DNA of 64,000 nt, from NCBI GenBank assembly GCA_963695105.1, contig CAVOGC010000008.1, positions 1 to 64,000 of the forward strand, in the 5' to 3' direction. Both the position numbers and the translations under genes were made by a program. The notes beneath the pieces are model-generated. The model searched no databases. It had not been told where the DNA came from and saw only the letters and a list, made by a program, of their open reading frames with translations. This document shows positions 1 through 9,200 of the stretch, piece after piece. Source of the stretch: Competibacter sp963695105. GTDB lineage: Bacteria; Pseudomonadota; Gammaproteobacteria; Competibacterales; Competibacteraceae. Numbering within the stretch: position 1 is the first letter of the stretch; each line of letters opens with the position of its first letter.

Positions 1-1367
1 CGACGAGACCATTGGCAACGAAGTTATGGTCTTCTTCCACAGCGCCAAATCGTAGGTATCCGCGATTCCCCTGGACTCGATAGAGACCACACAGAATCCC
101 AAAACAGATCGGAATCGGCGAGATCGCCCAAGCGCCGCGAACCCAGAAATCGCGCCAGACGGGCGATGGTGGTTCGTCGGAAGCCACGCTTGGCGGGCGA
201 ACCCAGACCCTGGAATTCCTTCATGCATACACCGGAACCTTGTTCCAGTTCTTTCCAGGTCAGGCCGAGCCGGGTGCGTTCGGTGGCAACCCAAGCGCGA
301 ACCGCAGCCGGAATAGTATCCCTGCTGGTCATACCGATTCGGACGGAAGCCAACCGTCGGCGCAAGGTTTCAAGCTGGGATTCCCGCCCCACGATATGTG
401 GCGCGATACCTGCGACAAAGGTTTCCAGCATCGATTCCCCAAGCAGCCATACGGCAAACCCCGGACGTAAACCACCTCGGTACTTGAATTGCTTGGATTC
501 GATCCGGCTGACGATTCCAAGGCGCAACAACAGGCTTTGCACCCCGTCGGCCAATGAGCGCGAGGATGTGGCATAGAAAGGGGGTATGGCCCGCGCTTCG
601 CTAGCGATATAGCCGTCTCCAGCCCACAAACGTCCCAGGAACAGTGCAAGATCGGCATCGCACAATTGGAACACGGGAGGTGGAATATGCTTTTCCGTGG
701 CCTTGCGGCCGAGTATGTCCAGTTCCCGCGCCCACAAAAACGCGCCGCTGCGGCTTGGGATGGCTTCCGGTTCCACGGCCAGCGCCAATGCGCCACACGT
801 CGCGGATCGGGCATTCCAAGGCGTTTGCCCCGCATGGAAACGTCGGTCGCGACTCGTGCTGACACATACCTCCAGACGACCATCGGAACGGGAATAAACC
901 CGTGCCACCGAGTCTGGAAATTCCGCCGCGGCGGTGGCGAAATCCTCGACCAGCATCGATTCGTTGCCGTAAAAATACAGGCAGGTCGGGTGACACGTAT
1001 TGCCTTCCGACAACAAGCCCGCCAAGGCGATCAGCTCGTGCCGGGGCCAGGATTTTTTCGCGGCGGTTTGGAGTTTCCGGGGAACGGCAATACGATCGCC
1101 GATACGAAGGTTTTCCAGAGAGGTCCAGCCCTCCAGCGTCCGGAGCGGATGGTTGGCTGTCGCGGTTATCCGTTTGCCCAGAGCGGTAGTGAGTTCGAAT
1201 ACCGGTTTTCGGCCATTCCATACCACATCGGATACCTGTCTGATCTGTAACTTACCGGCATCGTCAAGCGCATGAACGAAGAATTCGCATGGATTTCTGA
1301 AAAGCGCCTCAACCCTGATCTCTTCTCCAGTATGGGCGTCCATGATAACGGTATCGCCGTGAACGCA
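1..1367 (-). other. DnaE intein with LAGLIDADG-type homing endonuclease motifs, 3' part frameshifted
   Basis: The intein starts at Cys (TGC at 1367-1365) directly after GFNK. Block A reads CVHGDTVIMD and block B has TATANHP (intein residues about 68-74). Two LAGLIDADG-like motifs follow, LAGLLSEG (about 115-122) and FLGRLWAGDG (about 243-252). The C-terminal splicing region is split over three frames. The first frame runs to LFWDS. The second reads VVSIESRGIADTYDLA. The third reads AVEEDHNFVANGLV, the canonical block F/G ending. The two shifts look like +2 insertions: GTGT near 82-86 and GCGC near 42-45. Known inteins need both ends in one frame to splice, so this is either a sequence error or a decayed intein in an essential gene. 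Confidence 0.9.
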
Positions 1368-3620
1368 TTTATTAAAACCGTAACCCGCGAATTTATCTAT
1401 TAAATCAAATATATAAGAAGCATTCTCCGGCTCGACCGCGCGCTCCGTCGCGCCTTTCACGAACCCCTCCCGCTCCTTGGCCATCTTCTCGGCGTCCTTT
1501 TTGCCCATGGCCCGCCTCAGCAAATCCGCCCCGCCCAGGCTATACCCCGCCAGCACCTGAGCGATTTGCATCACCTGTTCCTGATAGAGGATGACGCCGT
1601 AGGTGGGTTGGAGAATCGTCGCCAGCGTCGGATGGGGATATTCGATGCGGGCGCGACCGTGCTTGCGGTCGATAAAGTCATCCACCATGCCCGATTGCAG
1701 CGGTCCCGGCCGAAACAGGGCCACCAGCGCCACGATGTCCTCGAAGCAGTCCGGTTGCAGGCGACGGATCAGATCCTTCATGCCGCTGGATTCCAACTGG
1801 AACACCGCCGTGGTCTGATAGCGTTTCAACAGATCGAAGGTCGGCGCGTCGTTCAGGGGAATCATGCCGATATCGAGCGGCGGTTCACCCGTCGCCGCCC
1901 GTTCGCGGTTGATGGCCTGCACCGCCCAGTCGATGATGGTCAGGGTCCGCAGGCCCAGGAAGTCGAATTTCACCAGCCCGGCCGACTCGACATCGTCCTT
2001 GTCGAACTGGGTCACCGGTCCGGTGTCGCCTTCTTCGCAGTACAGCGGTGAAAAGTCGGTCAGGGTGGACGGCGCGATCACCACCCCGCCGGCGTGCTTG
2101 CCGACATTGCGCGCCAGCCCTTCCAGCTTGCGGGCCAGGTCGATCAGGGTCCGAATTTCCTCGTCGTTCTCGTACAAGCGGCGCAGTTCCGCTTCCTGTT
2201 CGATGGCCTTGTCCAGGGTGATGCCAATTTCGAAGGGAATCAGCTTGGCGATGCGGTCGACGTAGCCGTAGGGATGGCCCAGCACCCGGCCGACGTCGCG
2301 CACCACCGCCTTGGCCGCCATGGTGCCGTGGGTGGCGATCTGCGAGACCCGGTCGCGACCGTAGCGCCGGGCAACGTACTCGATCACCCGGTCGCGGCCT
2401 TCCATGCAGAAATCGATATCGAAATCCGGCATCGACACCCGTTCGGGGTTGAGGAAGCGCTCGAACAGCAGATCGTAGGCCAGCGGGTCCAGATCGGTGA
2501 TGCCCAGCGCATAGGCCACCAGCGAACCGGCGCCGGAACCGCGCCCCGGCCCGACCGGCACCCCGTTTCCGCGCGCCCACTGGATGAAATCGGCCACGAT
2601 CAGAAAGTAGCCGGGGAACCCCATCTGGATGATGACCTTCAGTTCGATTTCCAGCCGCTGGTCGTAGGGCCGGCGGCGTTCGGCGAAATCGGGCGCGGTG
2701 GGGTCGAACAAGCGCCGCAGCCGCTGTTCGAGTCCGGCGCGGGCCTGGGCCGAGAAAAAGTCTCCGATGCTCGTCCCCGCCGGGATGGGAAAATCCGGCA
2801 GCACGTTTTTGCCCAGTTCCAGTTGCAGATTGCAGCGCCGGGCGATTTCGACGCTGTTTTCCAGCGCCTCCGGCACATCGGCGAACAGTTCGGCCATTTC
2901 GGCCGGCGAGCGCAGATATTGCTGGTCGCTATGACGGCGCGGCCGGCGCGGATCGTCCAGGGTCGCGCCCTCGTGGATGCAGACCCGGGTCTCGTGCGCC
3001 TCGAAATCCTCGCGCCGCGGAAAGCACACTTCGTTGGTCGCCACCACCGGCGTTCCAGTCGCCGCCGCCAGGTCCAGGACGGCTTCGAGATATTCTTCCT
3101 CCTGAGGCCGTCCGGTGCGTTGCACCTCCAGATAAAAGCGTTCGGGGAACAACTGCTGCCACTCGGCCAGCCAGTTCCGGGCCTGCTCGGTCCGGTCGTT
3201 CAGCAGCGCCTGGCCCAGTTCGCCCTCCCGGCCGCCGGACAGGGCGATCAAGCCTTCGGTGTTGCCGGCCAGCCAGCGGTAGTCGATCACCGGCACCCCG
3301 CGCTGCTGGCCTTCGAGATAGCCGCGGCTGACCAGCCGGGTCAGGTGACGATAGCCGGCCAGGTCTTGACACAGCAGCACCAGCCGCGTCGGTTCGTCGC
3401 GCCGCCGCACCCAGACTTCCACGCCGATGATCGGTTTGATTCCGGCGCCGAGCGCGGCCTTGTAGAACTTGATCAGCGCGAACAGGTTGCTCATGTCGGT
3501 GACCGCCACGGCCGGCATCCCGGCGGCGGCCACCTGCTTGACCAGGCTCTTGATGCGGATCAGCCCGTCCACCAGCGAATATTCGGTGTGCAGGCGCAGA
3601 TGCACGAAGGGCACGGTCAT
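1..3620 (-). CDS. dnaE: DNA polymerase III alpha subunit, N-extein plus interrupting intein; runs off the window
   Basis: Replicative DNA polymerase catalytic subunit. The start MTVPFVHLRLHTEYS is the family's usual N-terminus; its ATG overlaps the rnhB stop as ATGA. An N-terminal PHP domain is followed by the palm, with the metal-binding motif PDFDIDFCME around residue 400. The polymerase sequence is normal up to GYGFNK (about residue 751). It then enters an intein instead of the expected SHAAAYA. The reading frame ends in TAA at 24-26, but this is a frameshift product: the last intein blocks continue in the other two frames to the window edge. The C-extein lies outside the window. The frame is also open upstream across rnhB, but that part is antisense-type noise and not dnaE. 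Identity is certain; whether it is functional is not. Confidence 0.95.
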
Positions 3621-4213
3621 GCCCGTTCCTCGATGAGGATGGCGGCTTGCAGCGCGGCGGCGACCGGCGCGAAGGAGCGGCGGTGCTCGGGACAGGGGCC
3701 GAAGCGGCGCAGCGCTTCCCGATGGGCGGCGGTCGGATAGCCCTTGTGCCGGGCGAAATCGTAGTGCGGATAACGCTCGTGCAATACGCGCAGTTCGGCG
3801 TCCCGCGCCACCTTGGCCAGGATCGAGGCGGCGCTGATCGCCGGCACGCTGGCATCGCCCTTGACGATGGCCTGGCAGGGGCAGGCCAGCGGCGGGCAGT
3901 GCTTGCCGTCCGCCAATACCTGATCCGGGGTCACGGACAGGGCTTCGACCGCCCGGCGCATCGCCAGCAGCGAAGCCTGGAAAATGTTGAGCCGGTCGAT
4001 TTCGGCAACCTCGGCGCGGCCCAGCGCCCAGGCCAGGGCGTTGGCGCGGATTTCCAGCGCCAGTCGTTCGCGGCGGGCGGGGCTGAGTTGCTTGGAATCG
4101 GCCAGGCCGACGATGGGGTGGGCGGGATCGAGGATGACGGCGGCGGCAACGACGGGACCGGCCAGCGGGCCGCGCCCCACTTCGTCCACGCCGGCGATCA
4201 GGAGGGTGGGCAT
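3617..4213 (-). CDS. rnhB: Ribonuclease HII
   Basis: RNase HII removes ribonucleotides and RNA primers from RNA-DNA hybrids. The 198-residue length is normal. The N-terminal motif AGVDEVGRGPLAGPV carries the catalytic Asp and Glu. Further family motifs are DSKQLSPARRE, DGKHCPP and KGDASVPAISAASILAKV. It is translationally coupled to dnaE through a 4-base ATGA overlap. In most gammaproteobacteria lpxB is directly upstream; here a vapBC pair and an integron separate them, so this pair must use another promoter, possibly read-through from vapBC 31 bases upstream. Confidence 0.97.
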   Translation of the reverse strand: MPTLLIAGVDEVGRGPLAGPVVAAAVILDPAHPIVGLADSKQLSPARRERLALEIRANALAWALGRAEVAEIDRLNIFQASLLAMRRAVEALSVTPDQVLADGKHCPPLACPCQAIVKGDASVPAISAASILAKVARDAELRVLHERYPHYDFARHKGYPTAAHREALRRFGPCPEHRRSFAPVAAALQAAILIEERA

Positions 4214-4244
4214 GGGGTTCCTTCAAGCTTCATCAAATGAACGT

Positions 4245-4646
4245 TTAACTCTGCACCATCGCGGAGCGCATGCCGAGGCGTTCAACGAACGGCTCGAAAT
4301 CGCGGTCGCTGTACAGCAAGGCATAATCTCTTTCAATACAGAATGTTGCAATCAGCGTGTCGATGGTTTTTCTGACCGTTACGCCGAGCAGCCGCAGGGT
4401 GCGGAAGTGACGGGCAGCCTGAATGGCGATTTCCCTCCCCCCAATTTCCACCACTTCCATGGAGGTTAGCAACTTGCGAGCCTGGTTGAAGTCTCGTTCG
4501 CTGTTAAACCCTTGCAGGACTTCGGTCAGGATGAGGTCTCCCACCGCCAAGGGCTCGCTGCCCAGCAGCGCATCCAGACGCTCGGTCTGCACGGTGATGG
4601 TTCCCCTGAAGTAGTCGATCCAGACGCTGGAATCGACCAGGATCAC
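4245..4646 (-). CDS. vapC: VapC-like PIN-domain ribonuclease toxin
   Basis: PIN-domain endoribonuclease of a type II toxin-antitoxin pair, 133 residues. The N-terminal MILVDSSVWIDYFRG has the first metal-binding Asp, TEVLQG a conserved Glu, and KTIDTLIATFC and YSDRDFEPF the later acidic residues. VapC enzymes usually cleave tRNA or rRNA; the target here is unknown. Its ATG overlaps the vapB stop by 4 bases, so the two are co-translated. It lies between the integron relic and rnhB, in the direction of rnhB. The high GC matches the backbone more than the cassette array. Confidence 0.9.
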   Translation of the reverse strand: MILVDSSVWIDYFRGTITVQTERLDALLGSEPLAVGDLILTEVLQGFNSERDFNQARKLLTSMEVVEIGGREIAIQAARHFRTLRLLGVTVRKTIDTLIATFCIERDYALLYSDRDFEPFVERLGMRSAMVQS

Positions 4647-4837
4647 CGGTCGGCTCTCATGGCGTCGAGGTCGCCTTGCCAGTCGAGCTTGCCGCGGAAG
4701 CGGCGGATTTCTTCCTGCTGGCGCAATCGCAGCAAGGTGCGCAGGCCCAATTCAACGACCTCGCGCTTGGTCTTCAAACCCGTCACGCGCAAGGTCTCCT
4801 TCATGAGTTGATCGTCGATCACGATATTGGTACGCAT
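4643..4837 (-). CDS. vapB: VapB-type antitoxin (short ribbon-helix-helix family)
   Basis: A 64-residue antitoxin. The start MRTNIVIDDQLMKE and KTKREVVELGLRTLLRL fit the short VapB antitoxins that pair with PIN toxins: an N-terminal DNA-binding strand-helix-helix and a basic/acidic tail that wraps the toxin. It precedes vapC with a 4-base overlap. A 10-bp perfect inverted repeat overlaps its start codon and is a good candidate autoregulatory operator. Confidence 0.87.
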   Translation of the reverse strand: MRTNIVIDDQLMKETLRVTGLKTKREVVELGLRTLLRLRQQEEIRRFRGKLDWQGDLDAMRADR

Positions 4838-4871
4838 GATGTGTATCTCTTGTTAAATTTTTACACATCAT
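4836..4871 (-). promoter_or_regulatory. Candidate VapBC operator, perfect inverted repeat
   Basis: Arms ATGATGTGTA (4836-4845) and TACACATCAT (4862-4871) are exact inverse complements separated by 16 AT-rich bases. They cover the vapB start codon and its leader. This is where VapBC-type complexes normally bind for autoregulation. Function is inferred from position and symmetry only. Confidence 0.6.
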
Positions 4872-4912
4872 AAGGTTTCGAATGGTGGCGCACAACCGGG
4901 GGCAGGGGACGT

Positions 4913-5012
4913 CAGGGCAGCGCCCGATCAAGCGTCTTCTGGTAAACAGAAACAGCAGGGCGCCGCGTCTCTGCTTTTGAGAGGAAGCGGCCGCTTTGTC
5001 CTTGGCGACGAA
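4913..5012 (-). pseudogene. Relic of an integron integrase gene (internal fragment)
   Basis: About 100 bases align at nucleotide level with the internal part of the neighbouring intI (its bases about 5730-5820). The reading FVAKDKAAASSQKQRRGALL corresponds to the intact protein's LAVKGKVAASTQNQARSALL, and both continue into a TGATCGGGCGCTGCCCTG-like stretch. One small indel shifts the frame near the end. The fragment lies just beyond the 3' end of the intact intI and in the same orientation. It shows that a second, diverged integrase copy once stood here. Confidence 0.72.
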
Positions 5013-5029
5013 CAACCGCCGCGCCGAAA

Positions 5030-6037
5030 TCAGATCGCATCGAGCGGGCTGACTACGCCTCGGCCGCCCCGGTTGAGGACGTGGGTGTAGATCATGGTGG
5101 TGCTGACATCCTTGTGGCCGAGCAATTCCTGAACGGTGCGGATGTCGGAGCCAGACATCAGCAGATGGGTGGCGAAGCTGTGGCGCAGGGTGTGAGGCGT
5201 GGCGGGTTTGGTCAGGCCGGTATCGCGCACGGCCTGATGCATGGCGCGCTGCACACCTTTTTCGTCGGCGTGATGGCGGCGGGTGACGCCGGAGCGGGGA
5301 TCGACCGAGAGTTGCCGGGAGGGAAAGACATATTGCCAACCCCAGTCGCGGTGGGCGTTGGGGTATTTCCGCTCCAGGGCATCGGGCAGATAGACCGCGC
5401 CGCAGCCCTGGCGTAAATCTTCCTCGTGGAGGGCCTTGACCCGGATCAGATGGTTTTTCAGCGGATCGATCAGGGTGGCGGGCAGCATCGTAATTCGGTC
5501 CTTGGCGCCCTTGCCTTCCCGTACCAGGATTTCCCGTCGCTCGAAGTCGAGATCCTTGACCCGTAGCCGCAGGCCTTCCATGAGCCTCATGCCAGTGCCG
5601 TAGAGCAGGCTGGCTAACAATCGATGGGTGCCACGCAACCGCTCCAGCAGGGCCTTAACCTCGGCGTGGGTGAGCACCACCGGCAAGCGCAGGGGGCGCT
5701 TGGCCGGCGTGATGTCGTCCATCCAGGGTAGCGCCTGGTCGAGCACTTCCTTGTAAAGAAACAGCAAGGCGCTGCGGGCCTGATTCTGAGTGGACGCCGC
5801 CACTTTGCCCTTGACGGCCAAATGGGTCAGAAAGGCTTCAACCTCGGATGCACCCATGTCGGTGGGGTGCCGCTTGTTGTGGAACAGGATAAACCGGCGA
5901 ATCCAGTCCACATAGGCTTGCTCGGTGCGAATGCTATAGTGTTTTAGTCGTATCTTTCCACGAACCTGATCGAGCAATTTTGGAGTCTTGGGCGGCAACG
6001 CTGAAGGGGTATTTGTGTCATTAAATGGGACGGTCAT
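5030..6037 (-). CDS. intI: Integron integrase (IntI-type tyrosine recombinase)
   Basis: Site-specific recombinase that captures cassettes by attI x attC recombination. It has 335 residues from the chosen ATG at 6037 (MTVPFNDTN), close to the usual IntI length. An upstream in-frame ATG at 6094 would translate AT-rich promoter-like DNA and was rejected. The N-terminal SAM-like domain has HYSIRTEQAYVDWIRRFI. The catalytic set is visible: Arg in GTGMRLMEGLRL, HTLRHSFATH, and LGHKDVSTTMIYTH with the nucleophilic Tyr. The insert around ALERKYPNAHRDWGWQYVFP is the extra segment that separates integron integrases from XerC/D. It is divergent from the cassette array, the canonical layout. It looks intact and potentially active. 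Confidence 0.95.
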   Translation of the reverse strand: MTVPFNDTNTPSALPPKTPKLLDQVRGKIRLKHYSIRTEQAYVDWIRRFILFHNKRHPTDMGASEVEAFLTHLAVKGKVAASTQNQARSALLFLYKEVLDQALPWMDDITPAKRPLRLPVVLTHAEVKALLERLRGTHRLLASLLYGTGMRLMEGLRLRVKDLDFERREILVREGKGAKDRITMLPATLIDPLKNHLIRVKALHEEDLRQGCGAVYLPDALERKYPNAHRDWGWQYVFPSRQLSVDPRSGVTRRHHADEKGVQRAMHQAVRDTGLTKPATPHTLRHSFATHLLMSGSDIRTVQELLGHKDVSTTMIYTHVLNRGGRGVVSPLDAI

Positions 6038-6145
6038 TTCAAGATAACCAATTGACAAGTTTATATAAAGTGATGTATTTTTTCGATTATACACCTTTTT
6101 GGTGTGAAATAAGCCCCCTTTTAGGGGGTCTACTGTTTGTTATGT
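6038..6145 (+). other. attI: Probable attI region with recombination core
   Basis: The stretch between the intI start and the first cassette is where attI lies in all integrons. The proposed crossover core is GTTATGT at 6139-6145, with cassette 1 starting at its second base. A small palindrome CCCCC-TTTTA-GGGGG (6116-6128 area) lies just before it. attI sequences are not conserved between integron classes, so only position and core support the call. Confidence 0.6.
6052..6081 (+). promoter_or_regulatory. Candidate cassette promoter (Pc) with consensus -35
   Basis: TTGACA at 6052-6057 and TATTTT at 6076-6081 with an 18-base spacer point into the cassette array from between intI and the attI core. 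Integron cassettes are usually expressed from such a Pc. The complementary strand of the same AT-rich stretch could hold the intI promoter (TATATA-type -10). Confidence 0.5.
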
Positions 6146-6202
6146 GCTACTGAGCATTAGTAAATACGAACAATGAGAGCACTCCAAGGATAAACGATCA
6201 TT

Positions 6203-9200
6203 ATGGGTATGAATTTACCATTGACAGATATTTTGCTCTATATTGCACTTAGTGAAGAGTTTAACGCCCTATCTGATGAGTTGATTGAGGAGTTAGGAAA
6301 TAAGTTTAATCCGATAGAACTCGACGACATGGCTATCACAGTTTTCTGTGGCACAGTTTTTTCTCCAGTTCTAAATAGGGATTGTCAAATAACCGTTGTA
6401 CCTGCAGGAAAAATGGGGATTACCCGTGCTGCTTCAGTTGTATCACCAGTTATCATAAAATCAAAAGCAAGAAATATTGTTGTCATGGGAATTGCAGGGG
6501 CTGTATCTAATGATCTCCAGCCTGGAGATGTGTTTATTCCTGACAGTGTTAACGAGTATCTTGCAAACTCGGCAACAGAAGGAAAGAAGACAACATGGAC
6601 ATTTAAAACTTCTGGTAATCATCTTCCGACTTCTCCTCGACTACTTAATCGCTTTCAGATGTTTCGGCGATCACAAAAGGAGTTTTACGATGGGTGGTTA
6701 GGTGATTGCTCAGCAAGATTTGCTCCTTTGGTAGAGGGTGAAATTCAAGAATCTTTGGTCAGAGCAGGCATAAATCTGCTTCCTGAAATTAAGCTGCTTG
6801 CGGGTGATGATAAAAAGTTAGCAAGCGGACCAGCTGTTGGGAAAGGAAGAGCTTTTATTAGCTGGATCAAAGGAAAGGCTGATAGAAAAGTTGCTGCGAT
6901 GGAGATGGAATCAGCGGGCATATATGATGCAGCTCTTATTCACACACCCGCACCTAGGGTCATTGCAATACGTGGAATCTCTGATTTTGCGGATGAAAGA
7001 AAAGAGTTGATTGAGGATGCAGCAAAAGATCAGTTTAGATCGGTGTCGTTAAAAAATGCTCTTTCATTGTTTACGCATGGTATTGAAGCAGGTCTGTTTG
7101 AAGATGAGACATTAGCATGTAGTGAGTCTTATAAACCCGATGACGTAGTCGTTAATGCAGATAAAATTAATGATATCGACAACCTCTCCCAAATGCATAC
7201 CGAATATTACCAAAGATTTTCGCAAGAGTATATTGGTAGAGAAGATGATATTGAACTTGTTATAGATTTCCTTAAAGATCCATATCCTGAGAAGCGTTTT
7301 TTATTACTTATCGGTGTTGGTGGAATGGGAAAATCTCACTTATTATCTGAATGTCGGTCAAGAATATATAGTGCTGATTTAATTCACAGGGAATGCAATT
7401 CAAGTTACAATCTTAAAACACTATTCAATATATGTAAAATTCCTTATCCTGAAGAACTTGAAGAAGCTGATGCTATACAACAGCATTTTTTAGATGAATT
7501 CTGTGAACGTGATATTACTTTAATTCTGGATGATTTCTATGAAATTGTTGATAGTGAATTTCGTAACATACTTCCAAAGCTTGTAAAAATACCAAAGGGA
7601 AAAATTTTAATAGTTTCAAGAGTAATCCCCAAAGAATTGACTCGAACTGGGTTGCACATTAACACATATGAAATCCCAGCACTTCAAAAAGAGGATTTTA
7701 AAATATTTATTCAAAACTATATTAGAGGTGAAGCCAAATTTGTATCCCTTACCGAAAAAGATATAAATAAAATCTATAACAAGGCCCAGGGATATCCACT
7801 TGGGGGGCAATTGATAATTGACCTACTTGAAATGGAGGAGGAGCTTGATGATATCCTGAAGGATCTGCCTAAATTTCAGGCAATCCGAGATCCCGAGGGA
7901 AAAGATTTTAGCGGTAGGCTTCTCGACAATATCTTCAAAAAGGGGAGCAAAAAAGAAATAAATCTTTTATGTGAATTTAGTGCGTTATATGAAGCATCAT
8001 TCATAAGAGTGATAAAGCAACTGCCCTCATACAATTCAAATGCTTTTGAAGCATTGGTTAAAAGAAGGCGTTTTATCCAGAAAGAAGAAGATGGATTATT
8101 CCATTGCCACGCAATGATAAAAGATTTTGCCTACGAAAAACTGTCGGACAAAGAAAAAATTCACAATATAATCGGAAAATATTACGAAAACATACTTTTT
8201 GAAAGCACCAATCTCAATTCAGAAATTCTCTTCAAAACCATTAATCACTATAAACGGATAGGGTCTAAGAAGCTTGCAGGGTTTGGTAGAGAAATTGGTG
8301 AGAAGTACCAAATAGCAGATGTAAAGTCCCTAATAGAAAGGAATGTCAGGGATACCATTCGCAATTACGAAAGTCTTCTTGTAATCTATCCAGAAAAAGT
8401 AGCCTACTGGAATCAATTGGGGATGGCGTACAGAGAGAATAATCAAAAACAGCTTGCTATTGAAGCCCTCCTAAAGGGGTTAGATGTTGAACCCCGCAAT
8501 GTTCGTATGCTAAATGAACTTGGCATCACGTATAGAGAGAATGCCCGAAAACAGCTCGCTATCGAAACGTTTCTGAAAGTAATTGAAGAAGTTGATCCAA
8601 AACACGTTCCTTCCTACAATGAACTTGGTATCACGTATAGAGAGAATAATCAAAAACAGCTCGCTATCGAAACATTTCTGAAAGTAATTGAAGAAGTTGA
8701 TCCAAAACACGTTCCTTCCTACAATGAACTTGGCATCACGTATAGAGAGAATAATCAAAAACAGCTTGCTATTGAAGCCCTCCTAAAGGGATTAGATGTT
8801 GAACCCCGCAATGTTCGTATGCTAAATGAGCTTGGCATCACGTATAGAGAGAATAATCAAAAACAGCTCGCTATCGAAACATTTCTGAAAGTAATTGAAG
8901 AAGTTGATCCAAAACACGTTCCTTCCTACAATGAACTTGGCATCACGTATAGAGAGAATAATCAATTTGATAACGCAATTGAAATCAATGAGAAGGCATT
9001 AGATATAAACCCTAAGCAAAAACACTCTTTGCTTAATCTTTTGCAATGTTTTTTATTTTTCAAACCTGACAAAGCCAAAGCCGAAAAATTCTATAATAAG
9101 CTCGATTTTATGAGACCGGCTCATCCATCATTTAGAAATCAGAAAAAGAATTATAAAGTATTTATAGAAAATTTAGATCGTATATGGGATTTGTCGATAG

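Noticed and set aside
3621..4226. Apparent N-terminal extension of the dnaE frame across rnhB
   Set aside because: The extension is Arg/Pro-rich translation of the wrong frame of rnhB. MTVPFVHLR at 3620 is the normal DnaE start and is coupled to the rnhB stop.
4245..4837. VapBC as a regular cassette of the array
   Set aside because: It lies on the other side of intI, on the minus strand, with no attC cores around it.
6038..6094. Longer N-terminus of intI (start at 6094)
   Set aside because: It would translate the AT-rich promoter/attI region; the 6037 start gives normal IntI length.
8417..8935. CRISPR-like or tandem-repeat array
   Set aside because: Units are contiguous, in-frame and encode TPR helices; there are no unique spacers and no cas genes.
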